Assembly (NCBI RefSeq): GCF_046530675.1
Contig: NZ_CP172558.1
Location: 62,001-126,000 of the forward strand
Direction: 5' to 3'
DNA: 64,000 nt
Origin: Chitinibacter sp046530675
GTDB lineage: Bacteria; Pseudomonadota; Gammaproteobacteria; Burkholderiales; Chitinibacteraceae
Positions within the stretch are counted from its first letter, which is position 1; each line of letters begins with the position of its first letter. Below, one piece after another: positions 6,518-15,794 of the stretch. The notes under the pieces are model-generated. The model did not search any database. It saw only the letters and a program-made list of their open reading frames with translations, and was not told where the DNA came from. The position numbers and the translations under genes were made by a program.

Positions 6518-9500
6518 TCGCTCATCTAATTCGCTGGTCGGTTGGCAACCGATTTTTGGTGCTGCTGGCGATGGTATTTCTGACTGCATGGGGTGTCTGG
6601 GCGGTCAAGACGACGCCGATTGATGCCTTGCCTGATTTATCCGATGTTCAGGTGATTATCCGCACCAGCTATCCGGGGCAAGCACCGCAAATTGTCGAAA
6701 ACCAGGTCACTTACCCGCTCACGACGACAATGCTCTCGGTGCCCGGCGCGAAAACCGTGCGCGGATTTTCATTCTTTGGTGACAGTTTTGTATATGTATT
6801 GTTTGATGACCAGACTGACCTGTATTGGGCACGCTCGCGGGTGCTGGAATACCTCAATCAAATCCAGAGCCGCCTGCCTGCGTCAGCCAAATCGTCCTTA
6901 GGACCCGATGCGACCGGCGTCGGCTGGATTTATCAATATTCATTGGTCGATAAAACCGGCAAACACGATTTGTCACAACTGCGTGCCCTGCAAGATTGGT
7001 ATCTCAAGTTCGAACTCAAAACGTTACCCAACGTCGCCGAAGTCGCAACTGTCGGCGGCATGGTCAAACAGTATCAGATTGTTCTTGATCCAATTAAATT
7101 GACCAGTTTCGGCATCACGCAAACCGAAGTTCGCGAAGCGGTTGAAAAGGCGAATCAGGAAACCGGTGGTGGCGTACTGGAGGCGGGTGAAACCGAATTA
7201 GTGGTACGTACCGACGGCTACCTCAAGTCTATCAACGACTTCAAGGCTATACCCGTCAAACTCGCCAATAATGTGCCTGTTCTGCTGGGCGATTTGGCGA
7301 CGATCCAGCTCGGGCCTGAAATGCGGCGCGGGATTAGCGAGCTCGATGGCGAAGGCGAAGCTGTTGGCGGCGTCGTGATCCTGCGCTCGGGCAAAAATGC
7401 CCGCGAGACCATCGCTGCGGTGCATGCCAAACTGGAGCAACTCAAGCCCAGTCTGCCCGCTGGCGTTGAAATCGTAACCACCTATGATCGCAGTCATTTG
7501 ATCGATCGTGCCATCGAAAACCTCAGCTTCAAATTACTAGAGGAATTTTTAGTCGTTGCACTGGTTTGCGTAATTTTTCTGGGGCATTTTCGCTCCAGCA
7601 TGGTCGCGATTGTCTCGCTGCCGCTGGGCGTCCTGATTGCGTTTCTGGTGATGCGCTATCAGGGCGTGAACGCCAATATCATGTCGCTCGGCGGCATTGC
7701 GATTGCCGTTGGGGCGATGGTCGATGCCGCCGTGGTGATGATAGAAAACGCGCATAAAAAAGTAGAGGTCTGGCAGCACGCTCATCCCGGCGAGACGCTC
7801 AAAGGTGAGGCGCACTGGCAGGTGATGACGGAAGCTGCGGTTGAGGTGGGGCCGGCGTTGTTCTTCTCCCTGTTGATTATCACGCTGTCGTTTATTCCTG
7901 TGTTTACGCTGGAAGCGCAGGAAGGTCGATTATTTTCGCCACTGGCATTTACCAAAACCTATGCGATGGCGGCGGCGGCGGGGCTTTCAGTGACGCTGAT
8001 TCCGATTCTGATGGGCTACTGGATACGCGGCAAGCTGCCCGAGGAAAGTAAAAACCCGCTCAATCACTTGCTGATCAAGATTTATCGCCCTCTGCTTGAC
8101 GCGGTATTGGCAAAACCAAAAATCACGCTGCTGGTTGCAGTGATGGTATTCCTGACTGCGCTTTGGCCAGCGAGTCGCTTGGGCGGCGAATTTCTGCCGC
8201 CACTCGATGAGGGTGATCTGCTCTATATGCCGTCGGCCTTGCCGGGATTATCGGCACAAAAGGCCAGTGAACTGCTGCAGCAAACCAACCGGATGATTAA
8301 AACCGTCCCCGAAGTGGCGCGCGTTTCAGGTAAAGCGGGTCGTGCCGAAACTGCGACCGATCCGGCTCCGCTGGAAATGTTTGAAACGACCATCCAGTTC
8401 AAACCTCGCGAACAATGGCGGCCGGGGATGACGCCGAAAAAGCTGGTAGAAGAACTTGATAAGGCAGTCAAAGTACCTGGCTTGGCCAATATTTGGGTGC
8501 CGCCGATTCGTAACCGGATCGACATGCTGGCGACCGGGATCAAGAGCCCGATTGGCGTCAAAATTGCGGGCAGCAATCTGGATGACCTCGACAAAATCGC
8601 CCAGCAAGTTGAAACCATCGCCAAAACCGTTCCCGGCGTGAGCTCGGCGCTGGCCGAACGGCTGACCGGCGGGCGCTACGTCGACGTTAAAATTGACCGC
8701 GCTTCCGCCGCGCGCTACGGGCTCAATATTAGTGATGTCCAAGCCGTCGTTGCGAGTGCGATTGGCGGGGACAATATTGGCGAAACGGTTGAAGGTTTGG
8801 CGCGCTTTCCGATCAATCTGCGTTATCCACGCGAATGGCGCGATACCGTTGAGAAAGTGGCTAATCTCCCTTTAGTCACGCCGCAAGGTGCGCAAATTAC
8901 CTTGGGCATGGTTGCCAAAGTATCCGTCAGCGATGGCCCGCCGATGCTCAAAAGCGAAAATGCCCGTCCTACGGGCTGGGTCTACGTCGATGTACGAGAT
9001 CGTGATCTGGCCTCGGTGGCGCAAGATCTGCGCCGCGCCGTTACCGCGCAAGTGAAACTGGAACCGGGTATCAGCATCAGTTATTCAGGCCAGTTCGAGT
9101 TTCTGGAGCGCGCCAATGAGCGTCTGAAACTGGTCGTTCCTGCAACATTGCTGATTATTTTTATCCTGCTCTACCTGACATTTAAGCGGATTGATGAAGC
9201 GCTGCTGATTATGGCGACGCTGCCGCTGGCGCTCACTGGCGGCGTGTGGTTCCTGTATGCAATGGGCTACAACCTGTCGATTGCAACTGGCGTCGGTTTT
9301 ATTGCGCTAGCAGGCGTTTCGGCTGAATTTGGCGTGATTATGCTGCTGTACCTTAAAAATGCGTGGCAGGAACGGCTGGATAAAGGAGACCGCAGCGATC
9401 AAGGCTTGCTTGATGCCATTACCGAAGGTGCCGTGCTGCGAGTTCGCCCCAAAGCGATGACCGTCGCGGTGATCATCGCGGGCTTGCTGCCGATTTTATT

Positions 9501-9639
9501 GGGCAGCGGCACCGGTAGCGAAATCATGAGCCGCATTGCCGCACCGATGGTCGGCGGGATGATTACGGCACCACTGCTCTCGCTGTTTATCATTCCGGTT
9601 GCTTATCAATTAATGAGGAGGCACCGGCAAACAGGCTAA
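6514..9639 (+). CDS. cusA: CusA-type heavy-metal RND efflux pump (Cu+/Ag+)
   Basis: Inner-membrane proton-driven pump, 1041 residues, normal for the HME-RND family. The fourth transmembrane helix carries VGAMVDAAVVMIENAHK, the signature of monovalent-metal (Cus/Sil) pumps. The periplasmic cleft has the Met-bearing stretches APLEMFETT and RNRIDMLATGIKSP expected around the substrate methionine triad. Twelve hydrophobic helices are arranged as 1 + 5 + 1 + 5 around two large periplasmic loops. Translation is coupled to cusB through ATGA. The gene ends before a long hairpin at 9647-9698, so cusCBA is a closed transcription unit. Expected function: export of cuprous and silver ions from periplasm and cytoplasm through CusC. 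Confidence 0.95.
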   Translation: MIAHLIRWSVGNRFLVLLAMVFLTAWGVWAVKTTPIDALPDLSDVQVIIRTSYPGQAPQIVENQVTYPLTTTMLSVPGAKTVRGFSFFGDSFVYVLFDDQTDLYWARSRVLEYLNQIQSRLPASAKSSLGPDATGVGWIYQYSLVDKTGKHDLSQLRALQDWYLKFELKTLPNVAEVATVGGMVKQYQIVLDPIKLTSFGITQTEVREAVEKANQETGGGVLEAGETELVVRTDGYLKSINDFKAIPVKLANNVPVLLGDLATIQLGPEMRRGISELDGEGEAVGGVVILRSGKNARETIAAVHAKLEQLKPSLPAGVEIVTTYDRSHLIDRAIENLSFKLLEEFLVVALVCVIFLGHFRSSMVAIVSLPLGVLIAFLVMRYQGVNANIMSLGGIAIAVGAMVDAAVVMIENAHKKVEVWQHAHPGETLKGEAHWQVMTEAAVEVGPALFFSLLIITLSFIPVFTLEAQEGRLFSPLAFTKTYAMAAAAGLSVTLIPILMGYWIRGKLPEESKNPLNHLLIKIYRPLLDAVLAKPKITLLVAVMVFLTALWPASRLGGEFLPPLDEGDLLYMPSALPGLSAQKASELLQQTNRMIKTVPEVARVSGKAGRAETATDPAPLEMFETTIQFKPREQWRPGMTPKKLVEELDKAVKVPGLANIWVPPIRNRIDMLATGIKSPIGVKIAGSNLDDLDKIAQQVETIAKTVPGVSSALAERLTGGRYVDVKIDRASAARYGLNISDVQAVVASAIGGDNIGETVEGLARFPINLRYPREWRDTVEKVANLPLVTPQGAQITLGMVAKVSVSDGPPMLKSENARPTGWVYVDVRDRDLASVAQDLRRAVTAQVKLEPGISISYSGQFEFLERANERLKLVVPATLLIIFILLYLTFKRIDEALLIMATLPLALTGGVWFLYAMGYNLSIATGVGFIALAGVSAEFGVIMLLYLKNAWQERLDKGDRSDQGLLDAITEGAVLRVRPKAMTVAVIIAGLLPILLGSGTGSEIMSRIAAPMVGGMITAPLLSLFIIPVAYQLMRRHRQTG

Positions 9640-9646
9640 AGTGACA

Positions 9647-9698
9647 GCAAGGTGAATGGATGTTTCTGATTTTAATCAGAAAAATTCATTCACCTTGC
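9647..9698 (+). terminator. Double-stem hairpin after cusA
   Basis: GCAAGGTGAATG (9647-9658) pairs with CATTCACCTTGC (9687-9698). Inside it TTTCTGATT (9663-9671) pairs with AATCAGAAA (9674-9682). No long U run follows, so this may be a weak terminator or an mRNA 3'-end stabiliser. Confidence 0.6.
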
Positions 9699-9805
9699 CG
9701 GAAAATTGCCAACTTTATGACGTTTAAATGGTCTACGTTGGTAGTGGCAGGCATTTTAACGCCGAATGTAAAACAGTAAATATCAAACTCTTTCAGGAGC
9801 TCATC

Positions 9806-10264
9806 ATGAATCTCGTTCGCCCATTGATCATTGCAACTACCTTTGCTTTTTTGAGTACAGCAGCCTTGGCTGAAGATGCCCATCACCCCGCATCCGCGGC
9901 ATCCAGCGCCAAAGCCAAGCCCGCACACACCGCAAGCCCGATGGTATCAAAAGAGTCCATGCAGAAAATGGATCAGCAAATCAAAGCCATGCAGGACATG
10001 CACGCAAAAATGCTGAACGCCAAGACCCCCGAAGCACGCAATGCCTTGATGACCGAGCAGATGAAAGTCATGCAGGACGGGATGGCGATGATGAGCAGCA
10101 TGCCCATGATGTCCGGAATGATGGATGGCAAGATGGGGATGATGGGAGGAAAAAATGGCATGGCGATGGACGTGGCGGCCAGTCATCAGATGATGGAAAA
10201 GCGCATGAAAATGATGGAATCCATGATGCAAATGATGATGGATCGCATGCCTGCAGCCAAATAA
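9806..10264 (+). CDS. Met-rich periplasmic Cu/Ag-binding protein
   Basis: A 152-residue exported protein with a signal peptide ending near TAALAEDAHH. I count 34 methionines, clustered as MMSSMPMMSGMMDGKMGMM and MMEKRMKMMESMMQMMM, plus scattered histidines. Such Met arrays bind Cu(I) and Ag(I) in periplasmic sponge proteins (compare SilE, PcoE and CopK in role, not sequence). The ATG at 9806 has AGGAG 7 to 8 nt upstream; the frame is open upstream but lacks another good start. The next gene begins 13 bp downstream with its own Shine-Dalgarno, suggesting a four-gene unit running through the P-type ATPase. No named family recognised beyond low-complexity similarity. Confidence 0.75.
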   Translation: MNLVRPLIIATTFAFLSTAALAEDAHHPASAASSAKAKPAHTASPMVSKESMQKMDQQIKAMQDMHAKMLNAKTPEARNALMTEQMKVMQDGMAMMSSMPMMSGMMDGKMGMMGGKNGMAMDVAASHQMMEKRMKMMESMMQMMMDRMPAAK

Positions 10265-10276
10265 GGAGTAACGATC

Positions 10277-10531
10277 ATGGATCACGATCATAAGCAGCAA
10301 GCGCCCCGCTTCTGGGGCTCCCGCTATGCAATGGGTTTGATCGTGATCGGCGCGGCGGCGGGCTATTTTTTGCTCACCGAGCATCTGGCGCACGTCCTCG
10401 GAGCTTTACCTGTCCTCTTGTTGCTGGCATGTCCATTGATGCATATCTTTATGCATCACGGTCATGGTGGCCATCAACATCACCACCACGATGAGCCGGA
10501 GTCTAAAAAATCACCAGGAGACCCATCATGA
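10277..10531 (+). CDS. DUF2933-type small membrane protein with His-rich tail
   Basis: 84 residues. One or two hydrophobic segments (MGLIVIGAAAGYFLLTEHLAH and LGALPVLLLLACPLMHIFM) are followed by a histidine-rich tail HHGHGGHQHHHHDEP. This pattern fits the DUF2933 family, small membrane proteins regularly found in copper-resistance islands. AAGGAG is 8 nt before the ATG. The stop overlaps the start of the next gene as ATGA. Function is unknown; a role in holding or passing copper near the membrane is inferred from the tail and context. Confidence 0.75.
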   Translation: MDHDHKQQAPRFWGSRYAMGLIVIGAAAGYFLLTEHLAHVLGALPVLLLLACPLMHIFMHHGHGGHQHHHHDEPESKKSPGDPS

Positions 10532-11163
10532 ACCACGGTGAATCGGCCTATGGCTTATGGGTTTTGGTGATTATTAATTCGGCCATCTTTATCCTGTTTG
10601 CATTCAGCTTTTTCAAACCGGCGACGGCGCGGGACTGGCGGACATTTGGCGCATTTTCAGCCTTTATCGTCGCCTTGTTTGTCGAGATGTATGGTTTCCC
10701 GCTCACCATTTACTTGTTATCGGGCTGGCTACAAACCCGCTACCCCAATCTGGATTTGCTGTCGCATAACTCAGGCCATTTATGGTCAACGCTGCTCGGT
10801 GAAAAAGGCGATCCGCACTTCGGTATGCTGCATATCGCCAGTTATGTCTTGCTCGGTTTCGGCTTTTATTTGCTGTCCAGCGCATGGAATGTGCTGTACC
10901 ACGCACAATGTCGACAAACACTGGCGACCAGCGGGCCTTACGCACGCATCCGTCACCCGCAATACGTCGCTTTTGTGCTGATCCTGCTTGGTTTTCTGTT
11001 CCAATGGCCTACGCTGCTGACGCTGCTTATGTTCCCAATTTTGTTGCTGATGTACACGCGTCTGGCCGTCACCGAAGAAGCGGAAATGCAGGCGCAGTTT
11101 GGAGAAGAATTTGAGCGCTACGCCCAAACGACGCCGCGATTTATTCCTCATCTTTGGATGTGA
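10528..11163 (+). CDS. Isoprenylcysteine carboxyl methyltransferase (ICMT)-family membrane protein
   Basis: 211 residues with about five hydrophobic helices. The C-terminal half contains the SAM-dependent ICMT/PEMT-like signature: GPYARIRHPQYVAFVLILLG, followed by a conserved acidic and aromatic end (EEAEMQAQFGEEFERY). Bacterial members of this family occur in metal-resistance clusters next to DUF2933 proteins and P-type ATPases; their methyl acceptor is not known. The start overlaps the DUF2933 gene (ATGA) and has CAGGAG upstream. A 157-bp gap, in which I see no confident promoter, separates it from the ATPase gene. Confidence 0.85.
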   Translation: MNHGESAYGLWVLVIINSAIFILFAFSFFKPATARDWRTFGAFSAFIVALFVEMYGFPLTIYLLSGWLQTRYPNLDLLSHNSGHLWSTLLGEKGDPHFGMLHIASYVLLGFGFYLLSSAWNVLYHAQCRQTLATSGPYARIRHPQYVAFVLILLGFLFQWPTLLTLLMFPILLLMYTRLAVTEEAEMQAQFGEEFERYAQTTPRFIPHLWM

Positions 11164-11320
11164 CACTGCAAACCGAATTTGCCATCTTAGTTATGGGTAT
11201 GTTCATAAACTCTTCATGTTCATTGGTGTTTGGCAATATACCAATGGCAGTATTTGAAACTGGCATTTCATATGGCGTTGCCAACAAGTTGCGAACGCTC
11301 ACACTGAAAGAGGTTGCAAT

Positions 11321-13651
11321 ATGCATCAGCATCCCAGTCATATGCACCATGAGTCAACGCCGCACGAAAAACATGACAGCATACTCAGCGATCCCGTTTG
11401 TGGCATGACGGTGACGGTGCAATCCCAGCATCAGCATGAATACCAAGGGCAACAGTATTACTTTTGCAGTGCCCGCTGTCTGGGTAAATTCAGCGCTAAT
11501 CCAGGCCAATATGTACATGCTGCTGAACTAGATCCAGTATCTGCACCGGTTCCAAGCAATGCCATTTATACCTGCCCGATGCATCCTGAAATTCGGCAAA
11601 ATCAACCGGGTTCCTGCCCGAAATGCGGAATGGCGCTGGAAGCAGAAATCCCCAGTCTTGATGACGAAGACAACGCCGAATTTCATGATTTTCAGCGTCG
11701 TTTCTGGCGGACCTTACCGCTGACCTTGATTGTTTTTGTGCTGGCAATGTTTGGTCATCGACTTCAATGGTTAACTATGTCCGTGCAAAGCTGGGTCGAG
11801 ATGCTGGTGTCTGCACCGATTGTGCTTTGGGCGGCAGCCCCGTTCTTTAGCCGAGGCTGGCAATCCCTCGTCCATCGCAGCCCCAATATGTGGACGCTGA
11901 TCAGTCTGGGAACCGGCGCAGCTTTCATTTACAGCATAGTGGCAACCATTGCACCACAGTTGTTTCCCGTTTCATTCATGTCTATGGGGCGGGTTGCGGT
12001 TTACTTTGAAGCCGCGGCCATCATTATCTCGCTCACGCTGCTGGGACAGATGCTGGAACTTAAAGCCCGCTCACAAACCTCGGCTGCCATCAAATCATTA
12101 CTTGGACTGGCACCAAAAACGGCGCGCCGTATTCAGCCTGATGGCACAGAAGACGATGTGCCTTTGAGTCATGTGCATGTCGGTGATCTTTTGCGTGTTC
12201 GCCCCGGGGAAAAAGTACCGGTTGATGGTGTCGTGCTTGAGGGGCAAAGCGCCATTGATGAAGCCATGCTGACTGGTGAACCATTGCCAGTGACGAAACG
12301 AGTGGGCGATAAAGTCATCGGTGCGACGATGAACACCAGTGGCGCACTGATTATGCGTTCCGAGCGCGTCGGTGCTGGTACGGTACTGGCACAGATTGTT
12401 CAGATGGTGGCGCAAGCTCAGCGCTCTAAAGCGCCGATGCAAAGAATGGCCGATGTGGTGGCGGGCTATTTTGTCGTTTCGGTCGTGGGTATCGCCATCC
12501 TCACGTTTTTTGTCTGGGGAGCGTTGGGGCCAGAACCCAGCTGGGTTTACGGCCTGATCAATGCCGTTGCGGTGTTAATTATTGCTTGCCCATGCGCTTT
12601 GGGGCTGGCAACGCCGATGTCCATCATGGTGGCAACAGGGCGCGGTGCGACGCAGGGGATTTTATTTCGCGACGCCGCAGCCATTGAGCATCTGCGCAAA
12701 GTGGATACCCTGATTGTTGATAAAACCGGCACGCTGACCGAGGGGCGACCAGTCTTTGATCAGCTGATTGTTGCCCCAGGTTTTGAGGCCGATGACGTAT
12801 TACGTTTAGCGGCGAGTCTGGATCAGGGTAGCGAGCACCCGCTAGCCAATGCCATCGTCTCGGCGGCGAAAGAGCGCGGATTAAAACTGGACAAAGTGAC
12901 AAACTTTGAATCCGGTTCGGGGATTGGCGTGCGGGGAGAAGTGTCCGGCCTACAGTTAGCCTTGGGCAACACGGCATTGATGCAGCAAATCGGCGTTACA
13001 GTCGAAATGACGACTCAAGCCGAAGCCCTCCGAGTCGGAGGTGCAAGCGTGATGTATCTGTCCATCGATGGTCAGCTGGCCGGATTGCTGGCAGTGGCAG
13101 ACCCAATCAAAAACAGCAGCCTGGAAGCGCTCCAAACTCTGCAATCGGCTGGACTGAATATCATAATGGCAACAGGTGATGGGTTGACGACCGCCAAAGC
13201 TGTCGGTGCCCGCCTTGGCATTAACGAAGTTTACGGCGAGGTCAAACCGGCCGATAAACTCAATTTGGTCGAGCGACTACAAAAAGATGGACATATTGTT
13301 GCGATGGCGGGCGACGGCATTAACGATGCGCCAGCTCTCGCCAAAGCAGACGTTGGGATCGCGATGGGCACCGGCACTGATGTCGCGATGAATAGCGCAC
13401 AGCTTACCTTGGTTAAAGGTGATTTACGTGGTATTGCGATTGCAAGGTTATTATCTGAGTCCACCGTGGCCAATATGAAGCAAAACTTGCTGTTTGCCTT
13501 TTTGTACAACGCCTTGGGAATCCCGATTGCAGCGGGCGTGCTGTACCCCCTTACAGGCTGGCTACTATCACCAATCATTGCGGCGCTTGCGATGAGCTTC
13601 AGCTCGGCATCGGTGATTGGCAATGCACTGCGTTTGCGACGCTGGAGGTAA
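11321..13651 (+). CDS. copA: P1B-type ATPase, Cu+/Ag+ exporter with YHS and HMBD N-terminal domains
   Basis: 776-residue heavy-metal ATPase that pumps Cu(I)/Ag(I) out of the cytoplasm. The N-terminus is His-rich (MHQHPSHMHHE), followed by a YHS domain (DPVCGMTV...YYFCSARCLGKF) and a small heavy-metal-binding domain (YTCPMHPEI...CPKCGM). There is no classical CxxC HMA domain. The catalytic core is complete: TGEPLPV actuator loop, the membrane metal site ACPCALGL near residue 423, phosphorylation motif DKTGTLTEG near residue 467, SEHPLA nucleotide-binding motif, and the hinge GDGINDAPAL. This architecture is typical of SilP/CopA2-like pumps in mobile elements. GAGG lies 7 nt before the ATG. It converges with the small gene at 13674. 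Confidence 0.94.
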   Translation: MHQHPSHMHHESTPHEKHDSILSDPVCGMTVTVQSQHQHEYQGQQYYFCSARCLGKFSANPGQYVHAAELDPVSAPVPSNAIYTCPMHPEIRQNQPGSCPKCGMALEAEIPSLDDEDNAEFHDFQRRFWRTLPLTLIVFVLAMFGHRLQWLTMSVQSWVEMLVSAPIVLWAAAPFFSRGWQSLVHRSPNMWTLISLGTGAAFIYSIVATIAPQLFPVSFMSMGRVAVYFEAAAIIISLTLLGQMLELKARSQTSAAIKSLLGLAPKTARRIQPDGTEDDVPLSHVHVGDLLRVRPGEKVPVDGVVLEGQSAIDEAMLTGEPLPVTKRVGDKVIGATMNTSGALIMRSERVGAGTVLAQIVQMVAQAQRSKAPMQRMADVVAGYFVVSVVGIAILTFFVWGALGPEPSWVYGLINAVAVLIIACPCALGLATPMSIMVATGRGATQGILFRDAAAIEHLRKVDTLIVDKTGTLTEGRPVFDQLIVAPGFEADDVLRLAASLDQGSEHPLANAIVSAAKERGLKLDKVTNFESGSGIGVRGEVSGLQLALGNTALMQQIGVTVEMTTQAEALRVGGASVMYLSIDGQLAGLLAVADPIKNSSLEALQTLQSAGLNIIMATGDGLTTAKAVGARLGINEVYGEVKPADKLNLVERLQKDGHIVAMAGDGINDAPALAKADVGIAMGTGTDVAMNSAQLTLVKGDLRGIAIARLLSESTVANMKQNLLFAFLYNALGIPIAAGVLYPLTGWLLSPIIAALAMSFSSASVIGNALRLRRWR

Positions 13652-13673
13652 CTTGCAATTTTGAAACTGTTAC

Positions 13674-13982
13674 TTAATGACGTGGAGGTCGGTTACAGCA
13701 TGCGTTATCTTTATGCTTCAGCGCATCGCGGTTATTTTCATCCTGATACTGGTACAGACTGATCCGCCAGCGCCACATCCATGTAGCAGGAATAAATGGT
13801 TTCAGCGCATTGGCGATTTCGCCGAATTGCAAAGTACGAACGTCATATTCAATCAGCCAGTTGTTGGCATCTTGTTGTGAAACCGCCAAGAAGCCAGGCA
13901 AGAAGGGTAAGAGCTGACCAAGCTGCTGATGGTTTGCAGATTTTAAATGCAGATGCCTTTTTTTGATCCAAACTTCATCCAT
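13674..13982 (-). CDS. Hypothetical 102-residue cytoplasmic protein
   Basis: No signal peptide or membrane segment. The order of predicted strands and helices (HLHLKSANHQQLGQLLPFLPG, then NWLIEYDVRTLQFGEIANALK, then TWMWRWRISLYQYQDE) suggests a small alpha/beta sandwich, loosely like a heavy-metal-associated domain. It lacks the CxxC metal site; the only cysteines are a CC pair near the C-terminus. The gene converges on copA with a 22-bp gap and could share a promoter region with nothing else nearby. I do not recognise a named family, and no function is assigned. Confidence 0.55.
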   Translation of the reverse strand: MDEVWIKKRHLHLKSANHQQLGQLLPFLPGFLAVSQQDANNWLIEYDVRTLQFGEIANALKPFIPATWMWRWRISLYQYQDENNRDALKHKDNACCNRPPRH

Positions 13983-14077
13983 ATTTATTCCATTCGTTCA
14001 CGTGAGGCTTACACTTTGAAATATGCTCAGCGTAGATTAATCGAGATAATATGCACTTGCCCCCGAACAATGCCCAA

Positions 14078-15676
14078 CTAAGGATGTTTACTACGTAACA
14101 CGCCAATGCCAGTGACAACCATCCCGAGAATGCCACATCCAATCATGATCTCCCCAAGTGTGTGATGCCAGTCTCCTTGAGGAGTAAGAAATAACATTGA
14201 TCCACTAATCACCAGTGCGGCATAAGCAATAGCGCCCGCAAGCCTTTCAAGATTGCGGCTAAGTCTATCCCCCATGTTCTCCAAACGTGGCAACCGACCC
14301 AAATTACCTTCTGCGACGCGACGGAGAATACGTCGTGTGTCACTTGGCGCATCCAGCATAAAACGTTCTAACTCTCTAGCCAGCTTTGCTGTTTTTCCTG
14401 CAATACGCTGTTTTGAAAAATGCTGCATGGTTAATCGTGATATTTGCTCACGAAAAGAAGTGATGTAGTCATGGTTCGGTGCCAATTGTTGAATCATTGA
14501 TTCCAAAATCACAACTGCGCGGGTCAGTAATACAAATTCGTTCGGATTTCGAATTCGATTGCGAGTACCAGCCTGAGCTAGCGCCTCAAAAGTAGCGCCA
14601 ATTGAAATTGCAGTAAGATCCGCTCTGCGAATTTCATACAAAGCGGCTTTCATATCCATCAGAAGCGCCGCACGATCAACCTCTTCGCTACTCAATGCCA
14701 TTTCAAGATAAGCATCGGTCGCGGCGCGAGCATCGCCAGCAATAACCGCTTCAAGTAAGTAGGCCAAGGACTCCCTCATTGGCTCGTCTAACTCGCCAGT
14801 ATTACCAAAATCGAGCAGAGCGAGTCGTCCATCTGGTAAAATAAATACATTTCCTGGATGAGGATCAGCATGAAATAAACCATCCTCGAAGATGGTCTTC
14901 AACATTAATTTCAGCAATGAATTCATTGCTTCTGGCATCATTTCAGGGTGTTTTTGTGCGTAAAGATCGATTCGCTCGCCCTCTGAAAAAGACATGCTAA
15001 GTACTGAACCCCGCGAATAGGCCGTAATCACTTCTGGAACCCAAAGTTCAGGGCATTCCGACATGGCCGAGCGGAAAATAGTGATAGACCTTGCCTCGTG
15101 AGTAAAATCGATTTCTCGTTTCAGGCTGAGTGCAAATTCATCTACAACTCGATGTAGTTCCAGTTGACGTAAGTGCGGCAACACTTTTTCACCCATCGTA
15201 ACTAGATGAGTAAGTAAAGCTATATCTTTGCGGATCACTGCATGCAAGTTTGGTCGCTGTACTTTGACCGCAACGATACGTCCATCAGATGTGACGGCTT
15301 TATGGACTTGGGCTATAGAGGCCGCGCCGAGTGGCTCTTCGCTAAATTCAGAAAACAAGCTCGACAGTGGTAAACCCAATTCCTCCTCAATAATTGTACG
15401 AACCAGATCAAATGGCATCGCGGGCAATTGATCATGCAGCAAAGCCAGCTCATTCGCATAATTCTCGGGAATTAAGTCCCGCCGCATGGCGAGGACTTGG
15501 CCAAATTTAATATAAGTAGGCCCTAATGCTTCGATTGCAGTTCGTAATTCCTGCGGTGACGGCCAGTGCTGCTGACCTAACAAACTCCCCAGTAGATTGT
15601 GCTTTATTAAAACCCGCAGGATATACACGATTCGCTTCGGTGCAGCCATGAAGTGATACTCGGTTTTTACTGTCAT
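14078..15676 (-). CDS. AarF/UbiB (ABC1)-family atypical kinase
   Basis: 532 residues. Family hallmarks are visible: the N-terminal GPTYIKFGQVLAMRRDLIP (KxGQ motif), AAASIAQVHKA-like alanine-rich loop (LGAASIAQVHKAV) replacing the P-loop, VAVKVQRPN with the invariant lysine, HADPHPGNVF as catalytic loop and LLDFGNTGEL as the DFG-type metal loop. Two hydrophobic segments close the C-terminus, as in UbiB. I choose the ATG at 15676, preceded by GAGGA at 5 nt, over an upstream TTG. UbiB-family proteins support ubiquinone synthesis, but chromosomal ubi genes lie elsewhere, so this cargo copy is a paralogue. AarF-like genes do recur in copper islands; why is not known. Confidence 0.85.
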   Translation of the reverse strand: MTVKTEYHFMAAPKRIVYILRVLIKHNLLGSLLGQQHWPSPQELRTAIEALGPTYIKFGQVLAMRRDLIPENYANELALLHDQLPAMPFDLVRTIIEEELGLPLSSLFSEFSEEPLGAASIAQVHKAVTSDGRIVAVKVQRPNLHAVIRKDIALLTHLVTMGEKVLPHLRQLELHRVVDEFALSLKREIDFTHEARSITIFRSAMSECPELWVPEVITAYSRGSVLSMSFSEGERIDLYAQKHPEMMPEAMNSLLKLMLKTIFEDGLFHADPHPGNVFILPDGRLALLDFGNTGELDEPMRESLAYLLEAVIAGDARAATDAYLEMALSSEEVDRAALLMDMKAALYEIRRADLTAISIGATFEALAQAGTRNRIRNPNEFVLLTRAVVILESMIQQLAPNHDYITSFREQISRLTMQHFSKQRIAGKTAKLARELERFMLDAPSDTRRILRRVAEGNLGRLPRLENMGDRLSRNLERLAGAIAYAALVISGSMLFLTPQGDWHHTLGEIMIGCGILGMVVTGIGVLRSKHP

Positions 15677-15794
15677 GAGTCCTCGCTTTCGCAATATGCT
15701 ATCAGTTTTTTAGCCGCTCAACTTTGTTGAATTACCTCAACATCTACTGGGTAACTTTGAGATTTTCTTGTTAAATGAAGATCGCTAATTGAGT

